DNA from: Bordetella genomosp. 4
Lineage (GTDB): Bacteria; Pseudomonadota; Gammaproteobacteria; Burkholderiales; Burkholderiaceae_B
Direction: 5' to 3'
Length of the DNA stretch: 64,000 nucleotides
Assembly (NCBI RefSeq): GCF_002261185.1
Contig: NZ_NEVQ01000022.1
Location: forward strand, 248,001-312,000
The notes below the pieces were generated by a model that was not told the DNA's origin, did not search any database, and worked only from the letters and a program-made list of their open reading frames with translations. Every line of letters begins with the position of its first letter. Position 1 is the first letter of the stretch. This document shows, one piece after another, positions 53,041 to 61,565 of this stretch. The translations under genes were made by a program, and so were the position numbers.

Positions 53041-53520
53041 TTAGCTCAGATTGGCTTTATCCAAGCCGTAGGCCTTGTCGGCCGACCCCGGAACAGTCTG
53101 GAATCCAACGTTCAGACGGTTCCAGCCATTGATTGCCATGATGGCGAAACTCAATTCGGTCAGTTCTTTTTCCGAATATTGCGTACGCACGCGCTCATAG
53201 ATATCGGCAGGCACGCCCTGTGCGGGCAGATGCGTCAGCACCTCCGTCCAAGCCAGCGCGGCGCGCTCACGCGGCGAAAACAAGGTAGATTCACGCCAAA
53301 TGGCGACGTGGTGCAAACGCAGCTCGCGTTCACCCTGGATCTTGGCCTGCTTGACGTGCATATCCAGGCAAAACCCGCAGCCATTGAGCTGCGACGCACG
53401 GATATCAACCAGATTGAGAATCTCGTGCTCGATAGAGCCCGACTTCACGAGCATGCCGAACTCGACGAATTTCTTGAACAACTCTGGGGATTGCGCAAAC
53501 GCGTTGATACGCTGAGTCAT
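53041..53520 (-). CDS. Carboxymuconolactone decarboxylase/AhpD-like protein (COE family)
   Basis: 159 residues from ATG 53520, which has a GAGGGA ribosome site; the longer open frame upstream spans the promoter motif. The AhpD-type motif C48-G-F-C51-x-x-x-H55 (NGCGFCLDMHVKQAK) indicates a peroxidase-like redox site rather than a lactone decarboxylase. It is the first gene of the operon CMD-NmrA-OsmC. ECF41 sigma factors typically control exactly such CMD genes. The bipartite motif lies 73-111 bp upstream of the start. Confidence 0.9.
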   Translation of the reverse strand: MTQRINAFAQSPELFKKFVEFGMLVKSGSIEHEILNLVDIRASQLNGCGFCLDMHVKQAKIQGERELRLHHVAIWRESTLFSPRERAALAWTEVLTHLPAQGVPADIYERVRTQYSEKELTELSFAIMAINGWNRLNVGFQTVPGSADKAYGLDKANLS

Positions 53521-53592
53521 GATGATTCCCTCGATGGATTGGCGCCGCCGCCTGGCGGCTTGAAAGCGGTCGTTGCGGCGACACAGGCAACG

Positions 53593-53631
53593 GACAGCCC
53601 CATCGTAGGGGGACAGGGAATCTGCCGGTAG
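53593..53631 (-). promoter_or_regulatory. Candidate ECF41 promoter for the CMD-NmrA-OsmC operon
   Basis: Read on the minus strand: CTACCGGC (53631-53624), 16 nt, TACGATGG (53607-53600), 2 nt, CTGTC (53597-53593). It is identical in all three blocks and both spacings to the element before the cupin gene. The predicted start site leaves a leader of about 70 nt with a good ribosome site. Confidence 0.7.
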
Positions 53632-53775
53632 GCCCGGCAAAGGGATCATGATGTTGATTGAAAAGCACCAATCGCTGGCCGCATTGCACGGCAACGTTTT
53701 ACAGCACACGTCAGGGGCTGATTTGATAAACAAACATCAGCAGCGTGCGTAGTGGAATTACCTCAAGCCGCCAAT

Positions 53776-53793
53776 TATTCAATTGGTTGAATA
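53776..53793. promoter_or_regulatory. Inverted repeat TATTCAA-TTGG-TTGAATA upstream of the SDR gene
   Basis: Perfect 7-bp arms around a 4-nt spacer, about 90-108 bp before the SDR start. Size and symmetry suit a TetR-, MarR- or LysR-type site. No matching regulator gene is directly adjacent. Confidence 0.45.
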
Positions 53794-53883
53794 GTCATTA
53801 CAAATTTTGCCCGATTATCCAACGCAGAATAACGAATAAAGTGTCTTTAAGCCGTTACGGCATACAACCGAGGACATTTCAAT

Positions 53884-54627
53884 ATGAACACAACTTCCCC
53901 ATTGCGCGTCGCCCTGGTCACCGGCGGGTCCCGCGGCATCGGCGCCGCCATCTCGGAGCGCCTGGCAGCCGACGGCTACGCGGTGGTCGTCAATTATGCT
54001 GGCCGCCAGGACGAAGCAGCACAAGTCGTAGCCCGTATCCGTGCATCAGGCGGAGAGGCCCATGCCCTGCAAGCCGACGTCAGCGACAACACCGCGGTCG
54101 AGCAGTTGTTCGACGCCATCGAGTCCCGTTACGGCGGCATCGACGTACTGGTCAACAATGCGGGCGTGATGCATCTATCGGCCATCGCGCAATTCGACGA
54201 TGCTGAGTTCGATCGTCTGGTCAATATCAATCTGAAAGGCAGCTTCAACGCCATGCGCCAGGCCGCACGGCGCGTGCGTGACGGCGGACGAATCATCAAT
54301 TTCTCGACCAGCGTCATCGGCCTGAGACAGGAGGGCTATGGTGTGTACGCCGCCACCAAGGCCGCGGTCGAGGCCCTGACCGGCGTGCTATCCAAAGAAC
54401 TGCGGGGCAAGTCGATCACGGTCAATGCCGTCGCCCCCGGCCCTACCGCGACCGATTTGTTTCTGGAGGGCAAATCCCCCGAACTGATCGACCGGCTGGC
54501 CAAACTGAATCCGCTGGAGCGGCTCGGAACACCGGAGGACATTGCCAACGTCGTGTCGTTTCTTGCGAGCCCGCAGGGCTCGTGGGTGAATGGACAGACC
54601 CTGCGCGCCAACGGTGGAATGAATTGA
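53884..54627 (+). CDS. SDR-family oxidoreductase (FabG-like)
   Basis: 247 residues. Classical SDR: cofactor motif TGGSRGIGAAI (~14-24), NNAGVM (~90), catalytic Ser in NFSTSVIG (~140) and Tyr-x-x-x-Lys in YAATKAAVE (~155-159), with PGPTATDLF near the C-terminus. It reduces a keto group or oxidises an alcohol with NAD(P)H. It is monocistronic, ends at a strong bidirectional terminator and is divergent from the CMD operon. The substrate is not known. Confidence 0.92.
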   Translation: MNTTSPLRVALVTGGSRGIGAAISERLAADGYAVVVNYAGRQDEAAQVVARIRASGGEAHALQADVSDNTAVEQLFDAIESRYGGIDVLVNNAGVMHLSAIAQFDDAEFDRLVNINLKGSFNAMRQAARRVRDGGRIINFSTSVIGLRQEGYGVYAATKAAVEALTGVLSKELRGKSITVNAVAPGPTATDLFLEGKSPELIDRLAKLNPLERLGTPEDIANVVSFLASPQGSWVNGQTLRANGGMN

Positions 54628-54636
54628 CGCGTTGAA

Positions 54637-54660
54637 CATCGCTGTGGCGCCACAGCGATG
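54637..54660. terminator. Perfect 24-bp palindromic hairpin between convergent genes
   Basis: The two 12-bp halves (54637-54648 and 54649-54660; CATCGCTGTGGC and its complement) directly follow the SDR stop and precede the MFS stop. It is likely a shared terminator, though without a T tract. Confidence 0.7.
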
Positions 54661-54670
54661 CTCGTACGGC

Positions 54671-55942
54671 TTATTCCAGTTCGGCCCCCTTTAGCTCGGG
54701 AATCAACCAGATCGTCGCAAAGATATCAATCAGATAAATCACGGCCAATGCTGCGATGGCAACGCCGAAGGAATAATAAGAAGCCAACGCGCCGATCACT
54801 AGTGGACTGAAGCCCCCTACTCCTCGCCCGATGCTCCAAAGCACGTTCTGGGCAGTTCCACGCGCATGAGTCGGATAAAGCTCGGCCAATAGCGCGCCAT
54901 ACCCTCCCATCATACCGTTGACGAATACGCCCATCACCACTCCACCGATCAACAACGCCTCCGGAGATGTCAGGGTCGAATAAACGAACACCATGACAAG
55001 CGCGCCAATCTGATAGCCGATGAATGTAGGACGCCGCCCTATCCGATCCGCCAATTGGCCGAAAATCCAGATACCCACCAGCATCCCGATGATCGATGCG
55101 CCTGTCCACACCGCCGATTTTGCCAGACTATAGCCAAACATTTTTGACAAATAGGCCGGCATCCAGACAATGAGTCCGTAGTACCCGAAGTTCTGCACGG
55201 AACATAGAATGATCACACCGATGCTGCGCTTGGTCGTCTCAGCATCACGGAACAATGTCTTGATCGGAAACTCGCGCTTTTTCTTCTTGGCAGAACGCAG
55301 GAATATTTCGGATTCGCCAATGACCTTGCGAATGATGAACGACCCCACTGCCGGAAAGAGCCCTACGACGAACATGCCGCGCCACCCGATGTGAGGCAAG
55401 AGCAAGGGCGTCAATACCGCCGCGCCCAACACGCCCAATTGCCACCCCATTCCCACATACGAAGACACGCGGCCACGTTTTTCCGCAGGCCAGGCCTCGA
55501 TGGCCAGTGCCATACCGATTCCGAATTCGCCGCCCAAGCCGAGGCCCGCCAGGAATCGATACGCCATCAAGTCCCAGTAGCCGACGGCCAACGCGCAAAG
55601 CCCCGTGAATATCGCAAACATCAGGATGGTGTACGTCAACACCCTGACCCGCCCGTAGTAATCGCTGAGGATACCGAAACCGATTCCACCGAAAATCCCG
55701 CCGATCAGCGTCGCAGTCACCAAGGACCCGCTTTGCGCTTCGGTCAGCCCGAGCTCGAGTCCAATGACATTCAACATGAACCCGAGGATCAGGAGATCAA
55801 AGCCATCCATGGCATAGCCGGAGACCGCGGCGATCAATGCCCGCATCGGACTGCTGCGCCCAGTATCGTTTTGGGTATCGGCATCATGAGGCGTCTGGGC
55901 AGCACTCAAGGCCTCGGTACCCGAGGTATTGTATTGACTCAT
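54671..55942 (-). CDS. MFS transporter (aromatic acid/carboxylate-type)
   Basis: 423 residues with 12 predicted TM helices. The SGYAMDGFDLLILGFMLNVIG start and the loop-2 motif GILSDYYGRVRVLT are of the AAHS/MHS type, as is ADRIGRRP after TM8. It is the last gene of the hydantoin operon (62-bp gap after the carbamoylase). It may import a hydantoin or carbamoyl compound or export the D-amino acid product. The ligand is inferred only from context. Confidence 0.88.
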   Translation of the reverse strand: MSQYNTSGTEALSAAQTPHDADTQNDTGRSSPMRALIAAVSGYAMDGFDLLILGFMLNVIGLELGLTEAQSGSLVTATLIGGIFGGIGFGILSDYYGRVRVLTYTILMFAIFTGLCALAVGYWDLMAYRFLAGLGLGGEFGIGMALAIEAWPAEKRGRVSSYVGMGWQLGVLGAAVLTPLLLPHIGWRGMFVVGLFPAVGSFIIRKVIGESEIFLRSAKKKKREFPIKTLFRDAETTKRSIGVIILCSVQNFGYYGLIVWMPAYLSKMFGYSLAKSAVWTGASIIGMLVGIWIFGQLADRIGRRPTFIGYQIGALVMVFVYSTLTSPEALLIGGVVMGVFVNGMMGGYGALLAELYPTHARGTAQNVLWSIGRGVGGFSPLVIGALASYYSFGVAIAALAVIYLIDIFATIWLIPELKGAELE

Positions 55943-56004
55943 TTATTTCCTTTTTTTTGCTGGCTGGCGGCACACACTAGTCCGCCAGCCCAAAGGCGAG
56001 CAGA

Positions 56005-56952
56005 TCAGATTTTCGGAATCGGCAAAGGCTCGCCTGCTCCGGTGCGCTCTACGATGATCTTGTAATGTTCCGGCCGGCGATGCTTGGCGAAATTGAAGAC
56101 GTGATTTCGGAAATTCTCGACCCAGGACAGATCTGCCGATGTCACAATGACCTCGTCGTCTTCGGATATGGCGCGAGCCACAATCTCACCGGTCGGCGCG
56201 ACAATGACAGAGCCGCCAATCATGTGATGCCCGTCTTCCGATCCGCACTTGGCGGCAGCGGCGATCCACATTGCGTTCTGATACGCACTGGCCTGCAGCG
56301 ACACCAGATGAGTCGACATGCGCAGATGCACAGGCTCATTCCAATGAATATTGACAGACGGAGTGTTGTAGCCCAATACTCCGACCTCGGCGCTCTGCAA
56401 CGACATCACGCGCCAAGTCTCGGGCCAACGACGATCGTTGCACAGGCACATGCCAACACGCGTATCGAATGCCTCAAACACCGGAATGCCCACGTCACCC
56501 ACCTCGAAGAATTTCTTCTCGAGGTGCTGAAACGGCGCATCCACCTTGTGATCGGAATGCCCCGGCAAATGGATCTTGCGATACTTTCCGATGATATTGG
56601 CATTCGCGTCGACCAGGATGCTGGTATTAAAGCGTTCGCCGCTGGGTGTCAGCTCTGCATATCCCAGATAGAACCCGACGCCCCGAGCCTTCGCAGCATC
56701 GAACAAGGGCTGCACGTCCTTGTTCGGCATGGACCGTTCAAAAAATCTTTCGACGGCCTCTTCTTCGGTCATCCAGTAACGCGGAAAGAACGTGGTCAGC
56801 GCCAGCTCTGGGAACACGACGAGCTTCGCCCCTCTGGAGGCGGCCTCGTTCAACATCTCGACGAGCCTCTTCACTACGGCGGCACGGCTATCGTTCAAAT
56901 GCACCGGCCCCATCTGGGCAACGGCGATTCCCAAGTGTCTGCTATTACTCAT
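56005..56952 (-). CDS. N-carbamoyl-D-amino-acid amidohydrolase (D-carbamoylase), nitrilase superfamily
   Basis: 315 residues from ATG 56952; Met at 56976 has no better site. The nitrilase triad is Glu49 (LVVFPELALTTFFPR), Lys126 (GKYRKIHLPGH) and Cys171 (GMCLCNDRRWPETWR). The surroundings match Agrobacterium D-carbamoylase closely (FFPR after PELALTT, PFQHLEKK, SAYQNAMW, HIFNF-like C-terminus). It hydrolyses N-carbamoyl-D-amino acids to D-amino acids, CO2 and ammonia. It lies 89 bp after the FAD oxidase gene in the hydantoin operon. Confidence 0.93.
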   Translation of the reverse strand: MSNSRHLGIAVAQMGPVHLNDSRAAVVKRLVEMLNEAASRGAKLVVFPELALTTFFPRYWMTEEEAVERFFERSMPNKDVQPLFDAAKARGVGFYLGYAELTPSGERFNTSILVDANANIIGKYRKIHLPGHSDHKVDAPFQHLEKKFFEVGDVGIPVFEAFDTRVGMCLCNDRRWPETWRVMSLQSAEVGVLGYNTPSVNIHWNEPVHLRMSTHLVSLQASAYQNAMWIAAAAKCGSEDGHHMIGGSVIVAPTGEIVARAISEDDEVIVTSADLSWVENFRNHVFNFAKHRRPEHYKIIVERTGAGEPLPIPKI

Positions 56953-57041
56953 ACTTATCTCATCTAAAAAATGCACGACATTGAAAACAATCGTGCGGCA
57001 CTGCGAAAAAATTTCATACCCGCGCGCTTTCGCCTATGCGG

Positions 57042-58469
57042 TCAAAGCAACTTTCCGGGGTTCATGATCTGGTTCGGATCGAGAGACTGCTTCAGCTGCA
57101 TCATCAGATCCAGCTCGACGGCGGATTTGTAGTTACGCAGTTCATCGCGCCGCAGTTGCCCGACGCCGTGTTCGGCGCTGATGCTCCCGTTGACCTGGTG
57201 GACAAGGTCATGCACAACGCGATTGAGCAGCTTCACAGTTTGCGACATTTCAGTCGGGGGCGTATCCAGCGGCATCAGCACATTGAAATGCAGATTGCCA
57301 TCACCCATATGGCCAAAATTAATGATGCAAGCGTCGGGTTTGACCTTTTTCACGGCGGCGTCCGCATCAGCGACGAATCGAGGCAACTTCGATATAGGCA
57401 GAGCAATGTCGTGCTTGATAGCCTTGCCAGCCCGGACTTGCGCTTGCGAGATTCCTTCACGGATTTTCCAGAACGCCTGCCGTTGCGCAATATTGAGCCC
57501 GACGGCGGCGTCTTCGACGTATCCCGCGGCCATGGCCTGCTCGAGTGTTCCTTCCAACATCTCTGCCAGGCCATTCTCATGCGTATCGGCCAGCTCGACC
57601 AAGGCATGGAACTTATGCGCATTTGCCAACGGCCGTCTTGCATCCGTGATGTGCTGCATGATGAGATCCACCGACGCCTGCGTCAGCATCTCGAATGCGA
57701 CAAGGCGGTCTCCGCAGGTATCCCGGCTCAGTGCCAGCAAGGCCAGCAGGTTTTCCATGCTGTCGCAACCGACCCACGCCGCTACACGCGCCACAGGCCG
57801 CGGAAACAGTTTGAGTACGGCGGCAGTCACGACGCCGAGCGTCCCTTCCGATCCGATGAACAGATCCCGCAACGCGTAGCCGGTATTGTCTTTGCGTAAC
57901 GCACGCAAACCATTCCAGATGCGGCCATCGGGCAGTACGACTTCCAGCCCCAGCGCCAGATCCCGGGTATTGCCATAACGCAGTACCGCAACACCCCCGG
58001 CATTGGTGGCGAGATTGCCTCCTATGGTGCAGCTGCCTTCCGAGCCCAGGCTCAGCGGAAAATAGCGATTCACCTCCTGGGCTGCCTCTTGAACATGCGC
58101 GAGCAACACCCCTGCTTCAGCGGTGATGGTGTTATTCAGCGGGTCGACTTCTCTGATGCCCCGCAGCCGGGACGTGCTGAGAATCAATTGCGCACCGCTC
58201 TCATCGGGCGTGGCCCCGCCACTCATTCCCGTATTGCCTCCCTGAGTCACCACCGGAATGCGTGTTTCATGACAGAGGCGCATCACCTGTGCAACCTCCT
58301 GAGTACTCGCGGGTCGCACCACCGCGCAGCTGCGGCCGTGCCATTTCTTCAGCCAATCAGTGTCGTGATCGTCCTTTTGCTGCGCGTCGCTGACGAGTCC
58401 CGGCTCTCCGACGATTTCGGATAACCTCTGCAAGAACTGGGACTTGAGGTGGGGGATGGATCGGCTCAT
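57042..58469 (-). CDS. FAD-linked oxidase, GlcD/D-2-hydroxyacid dehydrogenase type
   Basis: 475 residues. FAD_binding_4 domain (~40-180) with VVTQGGNTGMSGGATPD and LSLGSEGSCTIGGNLATNAGG; FAD-oxidase C-terminal domain with FGHMGDGNLHFNV (~395-407) and the terminal SAEHGVGQLR...PNQIMNPGKLL signature. These enzymes oxidise D-lactate, glycolate or other D-2-hydroxyacids and pass electrons to quinone or cytochrome. It starts 4 bp after the racemase stop, so it is coupled. In a D-amino acid operon it could oxidise the hydroxy acid made from the D-amino acid; this is inference. Confidence 0.9.
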   Translation of the reverse strand: MSRSIPHLKSQFLQRLSEIVGEPGLVSDAQQKDDHDTDWLKKWHGRSCAVVRPASTQEVAQVMRLCHETRIPVVTQGGNTGMSGGATPDESGAQLILSTSRLRGIREVDPLNNTITAEAGVLLAHVQEAAQEVNRYFPLSLGSEGSCTIGGNLATNAGGVAVLRYGNTRDLALGLEVVLPDGRIWNGLRALRKDNTGYALRDLFIGSEGTLGVVTAAVLKLFPRPVARVAAWVGCDSMENLLALLALSRDTCGDRLVAFEMLTQASVDLIMQHITDARRPLANAHKFHALVELADTHENGLAEMLEGTLEQAMAAGYVEDAAVGLNIAQRQAFWKIREGISQAQVRAGKAIKHDIALPISKLPRFVADADAAVKKVKPDACIINFGHMGDGNLHFNVLMPLDTPPTEMSQTVKLLNRVVHDLVHQVNGSISAEHGVGQLRRDELRNYKSAVELDLMMQLKQSLDPNQIMNPGKLL

Positions 58470-58473
58470 GCGC

Positions 58474-59133
58474 TCACCATCCCAGACGCAGTCGTCCCAG
58501 CGCCATGGCGACGGTTGCCTGGCTAGGCTCGACGACGGGCAGCCCGACGGCTTGTTGCAACGACTCGCGATAGCGCGCCATCCCGGCGCATCCCATGACC
58601 AGGACGTCGGCGCGATGCTTGTCTCGCAGCGACTTGCCGGCCTCGATCATGGATTTCAAGGTCGCTTCGCTGTCGGACAACTCCGCCACCGTCCGCCCGA
58701 TCGCGACTTCGCCTGCCACACGATCATTGATTCCCATCGCGGCCCAGGCCCGCATATGCCGAGGAATGGATACATCCAGGATGGCGATGACGCCAAATTT
58801 CTGGCCTAGAGTCATCGCCGTCAGCGCCGAGCCTTCGCTGATACCCAGTGACAAAACACCTGGTATCTCTCGCAGCGAATGCAGCCCGGGATCGCTGAAG
58901 CAGGCCGTCACAAATCCCGCAGCATCCTCTCGATGCTGCTCGGCGAACTCCCACACCAGCACTGCCGCCAGATCCACGTCGCGCTGCGTCTGAATTCCCG
59001 GCGGCCCGTCTTTTAATGTCACACACTCAATTATCGGCGCATCGTCTTGGCGCAGAATATCCAGCGCAGCGTCAATCCCCGCAGTCACGCCTGTGTTGCT
59101 GTTAGGATTGATCACATAAAGCTTTTTCTTCAT
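58474..59133 (-). CDS. Hydantoin/Asp-Glu racemase family protein
   Basis: 219 residues. Asp/Glu/hydantoin racemase fold with the two catalytic cysteines Cys78 (FVTACFSDPG) and Cys182 (VLVMGCAGMARY), VINPNSNTGVT at the N-terminus. It probably racemises 5-monosubstituted hydantoins so that the D-specific hydantoinase and carbamoylase can use both enantiomers. It lies 30 bp after the DapA-like gene and 4 bp before the FAD oxidase. Confidence 0.92.
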   Translation of the reverse strand: MKKKLYVINPNSNTGVTAGIDAALDILRQDDAPIIECVTLKDGPPGIQTQRDVDLAAVLVWEFAEQHREDAAGFVTACFSDPGLHSLREIPGVLSLGISEGSALTAMTLGQKFGVIAILDVSIPRHMRAWAAMGINDRVAGEVAIGRTVAELSDSEATLKSMIEAGKSLRDKHRADVLVMGCAGMARYRESLQQAVGLPVVEPSQATVAMALGRLRLGW

Positions 59134-59163
59134 GGTTTGTCCTTTCGCCGTCGCTTTCGCTTA

Positions 59164-60099
59164 TCAGGCCAACGCCTTTTCCTGGCGTGCGATCAGACGA
59201 CTCAGTTCTTCGTGATCCCGAACATCCAGCACGGGGCCGGGCTTGCGCACGAATGCCGAACGGATCGCGCCGCGGCGGCGCAAGGTTTCCTTGCGCAGGG
59301 CCAAGCCGATGCCGTACTGGAATTCATGGCGCAGCAAGGGCAGATAAATATTGAACAGATCTTCTGCGGCCTCGGATTTCCCCTCGCTGAACAGCTGGCA
59401 TACCTGAACCAGCATCTCGGGAAACGCGAATCCCGTCATCGCGCCGTCGGCGCCGCGCAGCATCTCCTGGGGCAGGAACAGTCCGCCATTGCCCACCAGA
59501 ATACTGATGCGCCGCCGCCCGCCCGCCTCACTGTCATGCCTGACCTGGCTCAGCTTGCGCATGCCGGGAAAGTCCTCGTGCTTGAGCATGACCACTTGCT
59601 CGAACTCGTCGATCAGACGGTTGATGACCGATACCGATGTGTGAACGCCCGTTGCCTGCGGGAAATCCTGCAAGCAGATCGGTATGTCCCGCCCCAGCAA
59701 CTTCGCAATACTGGCGTAGTAGCCGTAGACCTGCTCGTCAGTCTTCAGATTGGGCACCGGGGCCACCATGACTCCCGCCGCGCCCAGATCCATTGCCTCT
59801 TTGGATAGCCGTTCGATGTGCCGATTCGACGAATGGCTCACGCCCACCACGACCGGCACCCGGGCGTCAACGCGTTTGAGGATACGTTCCATCACCAGCG
59901 TCGTTTCCGCTTCGCTGAGCTTGGGCGCCTCGCCCATCATGCCCAGGATGGTAAAGCCGGTCACGCCTTTCTCGAGATAAAAATCGGTCAGGCTGTCGAT
60001 ACTGTACAGGTCAACCTCGCCTTGGTCATCAAACGGCGTCGCCGCAATGATGTACACGCCACTGGCCTGTTCTGTGAGGCGATGCGATTGGGTAGCCAT
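59164..60099 (-). CDS. DapA-family protein lacking the conserved catalytic tyrosine
   Basis: 311 residues from ATG 60099 (GGAG upstream; a GTG at 60111 is too close to it). GVYIIAATPFDDQGEVD, GFTILGMMGEAPKLSEAE in place of G-T-T-G-E, and the Schiff-base Lys173 (VVMLKHEDFPG). At the position of DapA Tyr133 (L-Y-N-V-P) it has Gln144 (ICLQDFPQATG). It could be a pyruvate-dependent aldolase or dehydratase with an altered mechanism, working on a product of the hydantoin pathway. It lies between the transporter and racemase genes. Confidence 0.82.
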   Translation of the reverse strand: MATQSHRLTEQASGVYIIAATPFDDQGEVDLYSIDSLTDFYLEKGVTGFTILGMMGEAPKLSEAETTLVMERILKRVDARVPVVVGVSHSSNRHIERLSKEAMDLGAAGVMVAPVPNLKTDEQVYGYYASIAKLLGRDIPICLQDFPQATGVHTSVSVINRLIDEFEQVVMLKHEDFPGMRKLSQVRHDSEAGGRRRISILVGNGGLFLPQEMLRGADGAMTGFAFPEMLVQVCQLFSEGKSEAAEDLFNIYLPLLRHEFQYGIGLALRKETLRRRGAIRSAFVRKPGPVLDVRDHEELSRLIARQEKALA

Positions 60100-60203
60100 A
60101 GATAGAATCACTCCAAAAAGTCTTGATCAGCCCATTCAGGGCGTAGTTTCCCCACGAGGACGTATCAAAGCGTCCTGGAATTCGTGAATAGTGTCTTTAT
60201 CGT

Positions 60204-60872
60204 CTAGCGCGACCGCCTATGCTCCAGCCTGCCCAGCCAGCGAGTCAGCGGCCACAACAACACCAGATACATCAGCGCCGCGAGCACAATGGGCGACGGG
60301 TTATAGAGCAATGCCTGAGCATCTCTGGCAGAACGCAGCAGCTCCGGCAGCGCCACGACGCTGGCGATGGTCGTCAACTTCAACACCTCGATACTGTTGC
60401 CCACCAGGTCAGGCAGCACGTTGCGAGCGGCCTGCGGGATCAGGACATAGCAAAGCGCCTGCCAGCGAGCCAGGCCGGTCGAACGAGCCGCTTCCATCTG
60501 CCCTTTCGGCACAGCCTCGAGACCGGCTCGAAACACCTCTGCGTAATAGCTGGCGTTGTTCAACACAAACGCAATGACGACAGCAGTCAGCTTGTCCAAT
60601 TCCACCCCGAGGAACGGCCAGCCAAAGTAGACCAGTATGAGCAACACCAACGGAGGAAACGCTCGAAAGAAATCGATATAGGCGATCACTGCCCATCGCA
60701 GCCACCGGCGGCTGGATTGCGTGACGATCACCGCCAGCACCAGCCCTGATATCGCGCCTAGCGGAATCACGATGGCCGACAACCAGACGGTGGTCCAGAG
60801 GCCCTTCATCAAATACGGAAAAACATCCGCATAGACAGGCAGATTAAAGAAGTTCTGGATCAGGTTTTCCAT
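60204..60872 (-). CDS. Amino acid ABC transporter permease (HisM/GlnP-like), second
   Basis: 222 residues, about five TM helices. PAAT signature: QMEAARSTGLARWQALCYVLIPQAARNVLPDL and the EVLKLTTIASVVALPELL segment. It lies 15 bp after the first permease. Together with it, the ATPase and the binding protein, it forms a polar amino acid-type importer, here probably for hydantoins or carbamoyl-amino acids. Confidence 0.93.
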   Translation of the reverse strand: MENLIQNFFNLPVYADVFPYLMKGLWTTVWLSAIVIPLGAISGLVLAVIVTQSSRRWLRWAVIAYIDFFRAFPPLVLLILVYFGWPFLGVELDKLTAVVIAFVLNNASYYAEVFRAGLEAVPKGQMEAARSTGLARWQALCYVLIPQAARNVLPDLVGNSIEVLKLTTIASVVALPELLRSARDAQALLYNPSPIVLAALMYLVLLWPLTRWLGRLEHRRSR

Positions 60873-60887
60873 CGTGTCACCCAGCGC

Positions 60888-61565
60888 TCAGCATCGAACC
60901 CAATTTCTTTCCAGCCATCTGGATAGAATCACCAGCGGCAGAAAGATCACTACGTACGACAAGGCCGCCATCATCAAAGGCGTAGGATTACCGGACAAAC
61001 TGCTCGCGCCCTGCGCCGCATTGAGCAACTCGTTCAGCGACACCACCGATCCCAATGCCGTGTTCTTCGTGATGGAAATAATGCGATTGGTCAACGTAGG
61101 CACGGCACGCCGCAGCGCCTGCGGCAGCACGACCCATCGCATCGCGGACCACCATGACAAGCCCGTCGATCGCGCCGCCTCCATCTGGCCGTCAGGCAAT
61201 GACGAGATTCCCGCCCACACGCTCTCTTCGGCATAAGCAGCCAGCACCAGAGAGAGCGCAAACCATGTCACGAACAACGCCGACAAGGGCAAGCCGACCT
61301 CGGGCAGGCCGAAGTACATCACGATCAGAATCACCAAAGGCGGCAACGACCTCAACACATCGGCAAACGCCACAATCGCCAAGGTCAGGACCCGGCATTC
61401 CAACGCTCTGAGTATGGCCAGGGCCACGCCCAGAATAGTGCCCGTGAGCACCACTGCCAGCCCGGTACCCAACGTCACCGCCGCACCGACAGCGAGCGCC
61501 GGCAGATACTGGACGGCGATATCGACGTTGAAGAACGTAAAGAAAAATCCGCTGGACGTCCCCAT
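60888..61565 (-). CDS. Amino acid ABC transporter permease (HisQ/GlnP-like), first
   Basis: 225 residues with PAAT signature QMEAARSTGLSWWSAMRWVVLPQALRRAVPTL and ALGSVVSLNELLNAAQ. The start overlaps the ATPase stop by one base (TGATG). It is the heterodimer partner of the permease that follows. Confidence 0.93.
   Translation of the reverse strand: MGTSSGFFFTFFNVDIAVQYLPALAVGAAVTLGTGLAVVLTGTILGVALAILRALECRVLTLAIVAFADVLRSLPPLVILIVMYFGLPEVGLPLSALFVTWFALSLVLAAYAEESVWAGISSLPDGQMEAARSTGLSWWSAMRWVVLPQALRRAVPTLTNRIISITKNTALGSVVSLNELLNAAQGASSLSGNPTPLMMAALSYVVIFLPLVILSRWLERNWVRC

Larger units (their letters stand above)
53521..53883. other. 363-bp divergent intergenic region
   Basis: It holds the leftward CMD operon promoter motif (53593-53631) and, on the right, an AT-rich promoter region of the SDR gene with an inverted repeat (53776-53793). 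No convincing gene was seen in it; an open frame from 53733 on the minus strand is simply the leader of the CMD gene. Confidence 0.7.

Noticed and set aside
53521-53733. N-terminal extension of the CMD protein
   Set aside because: The extra 71 residues cover the promoter motif and the ribosome site; the family starts near the Met at 53520.
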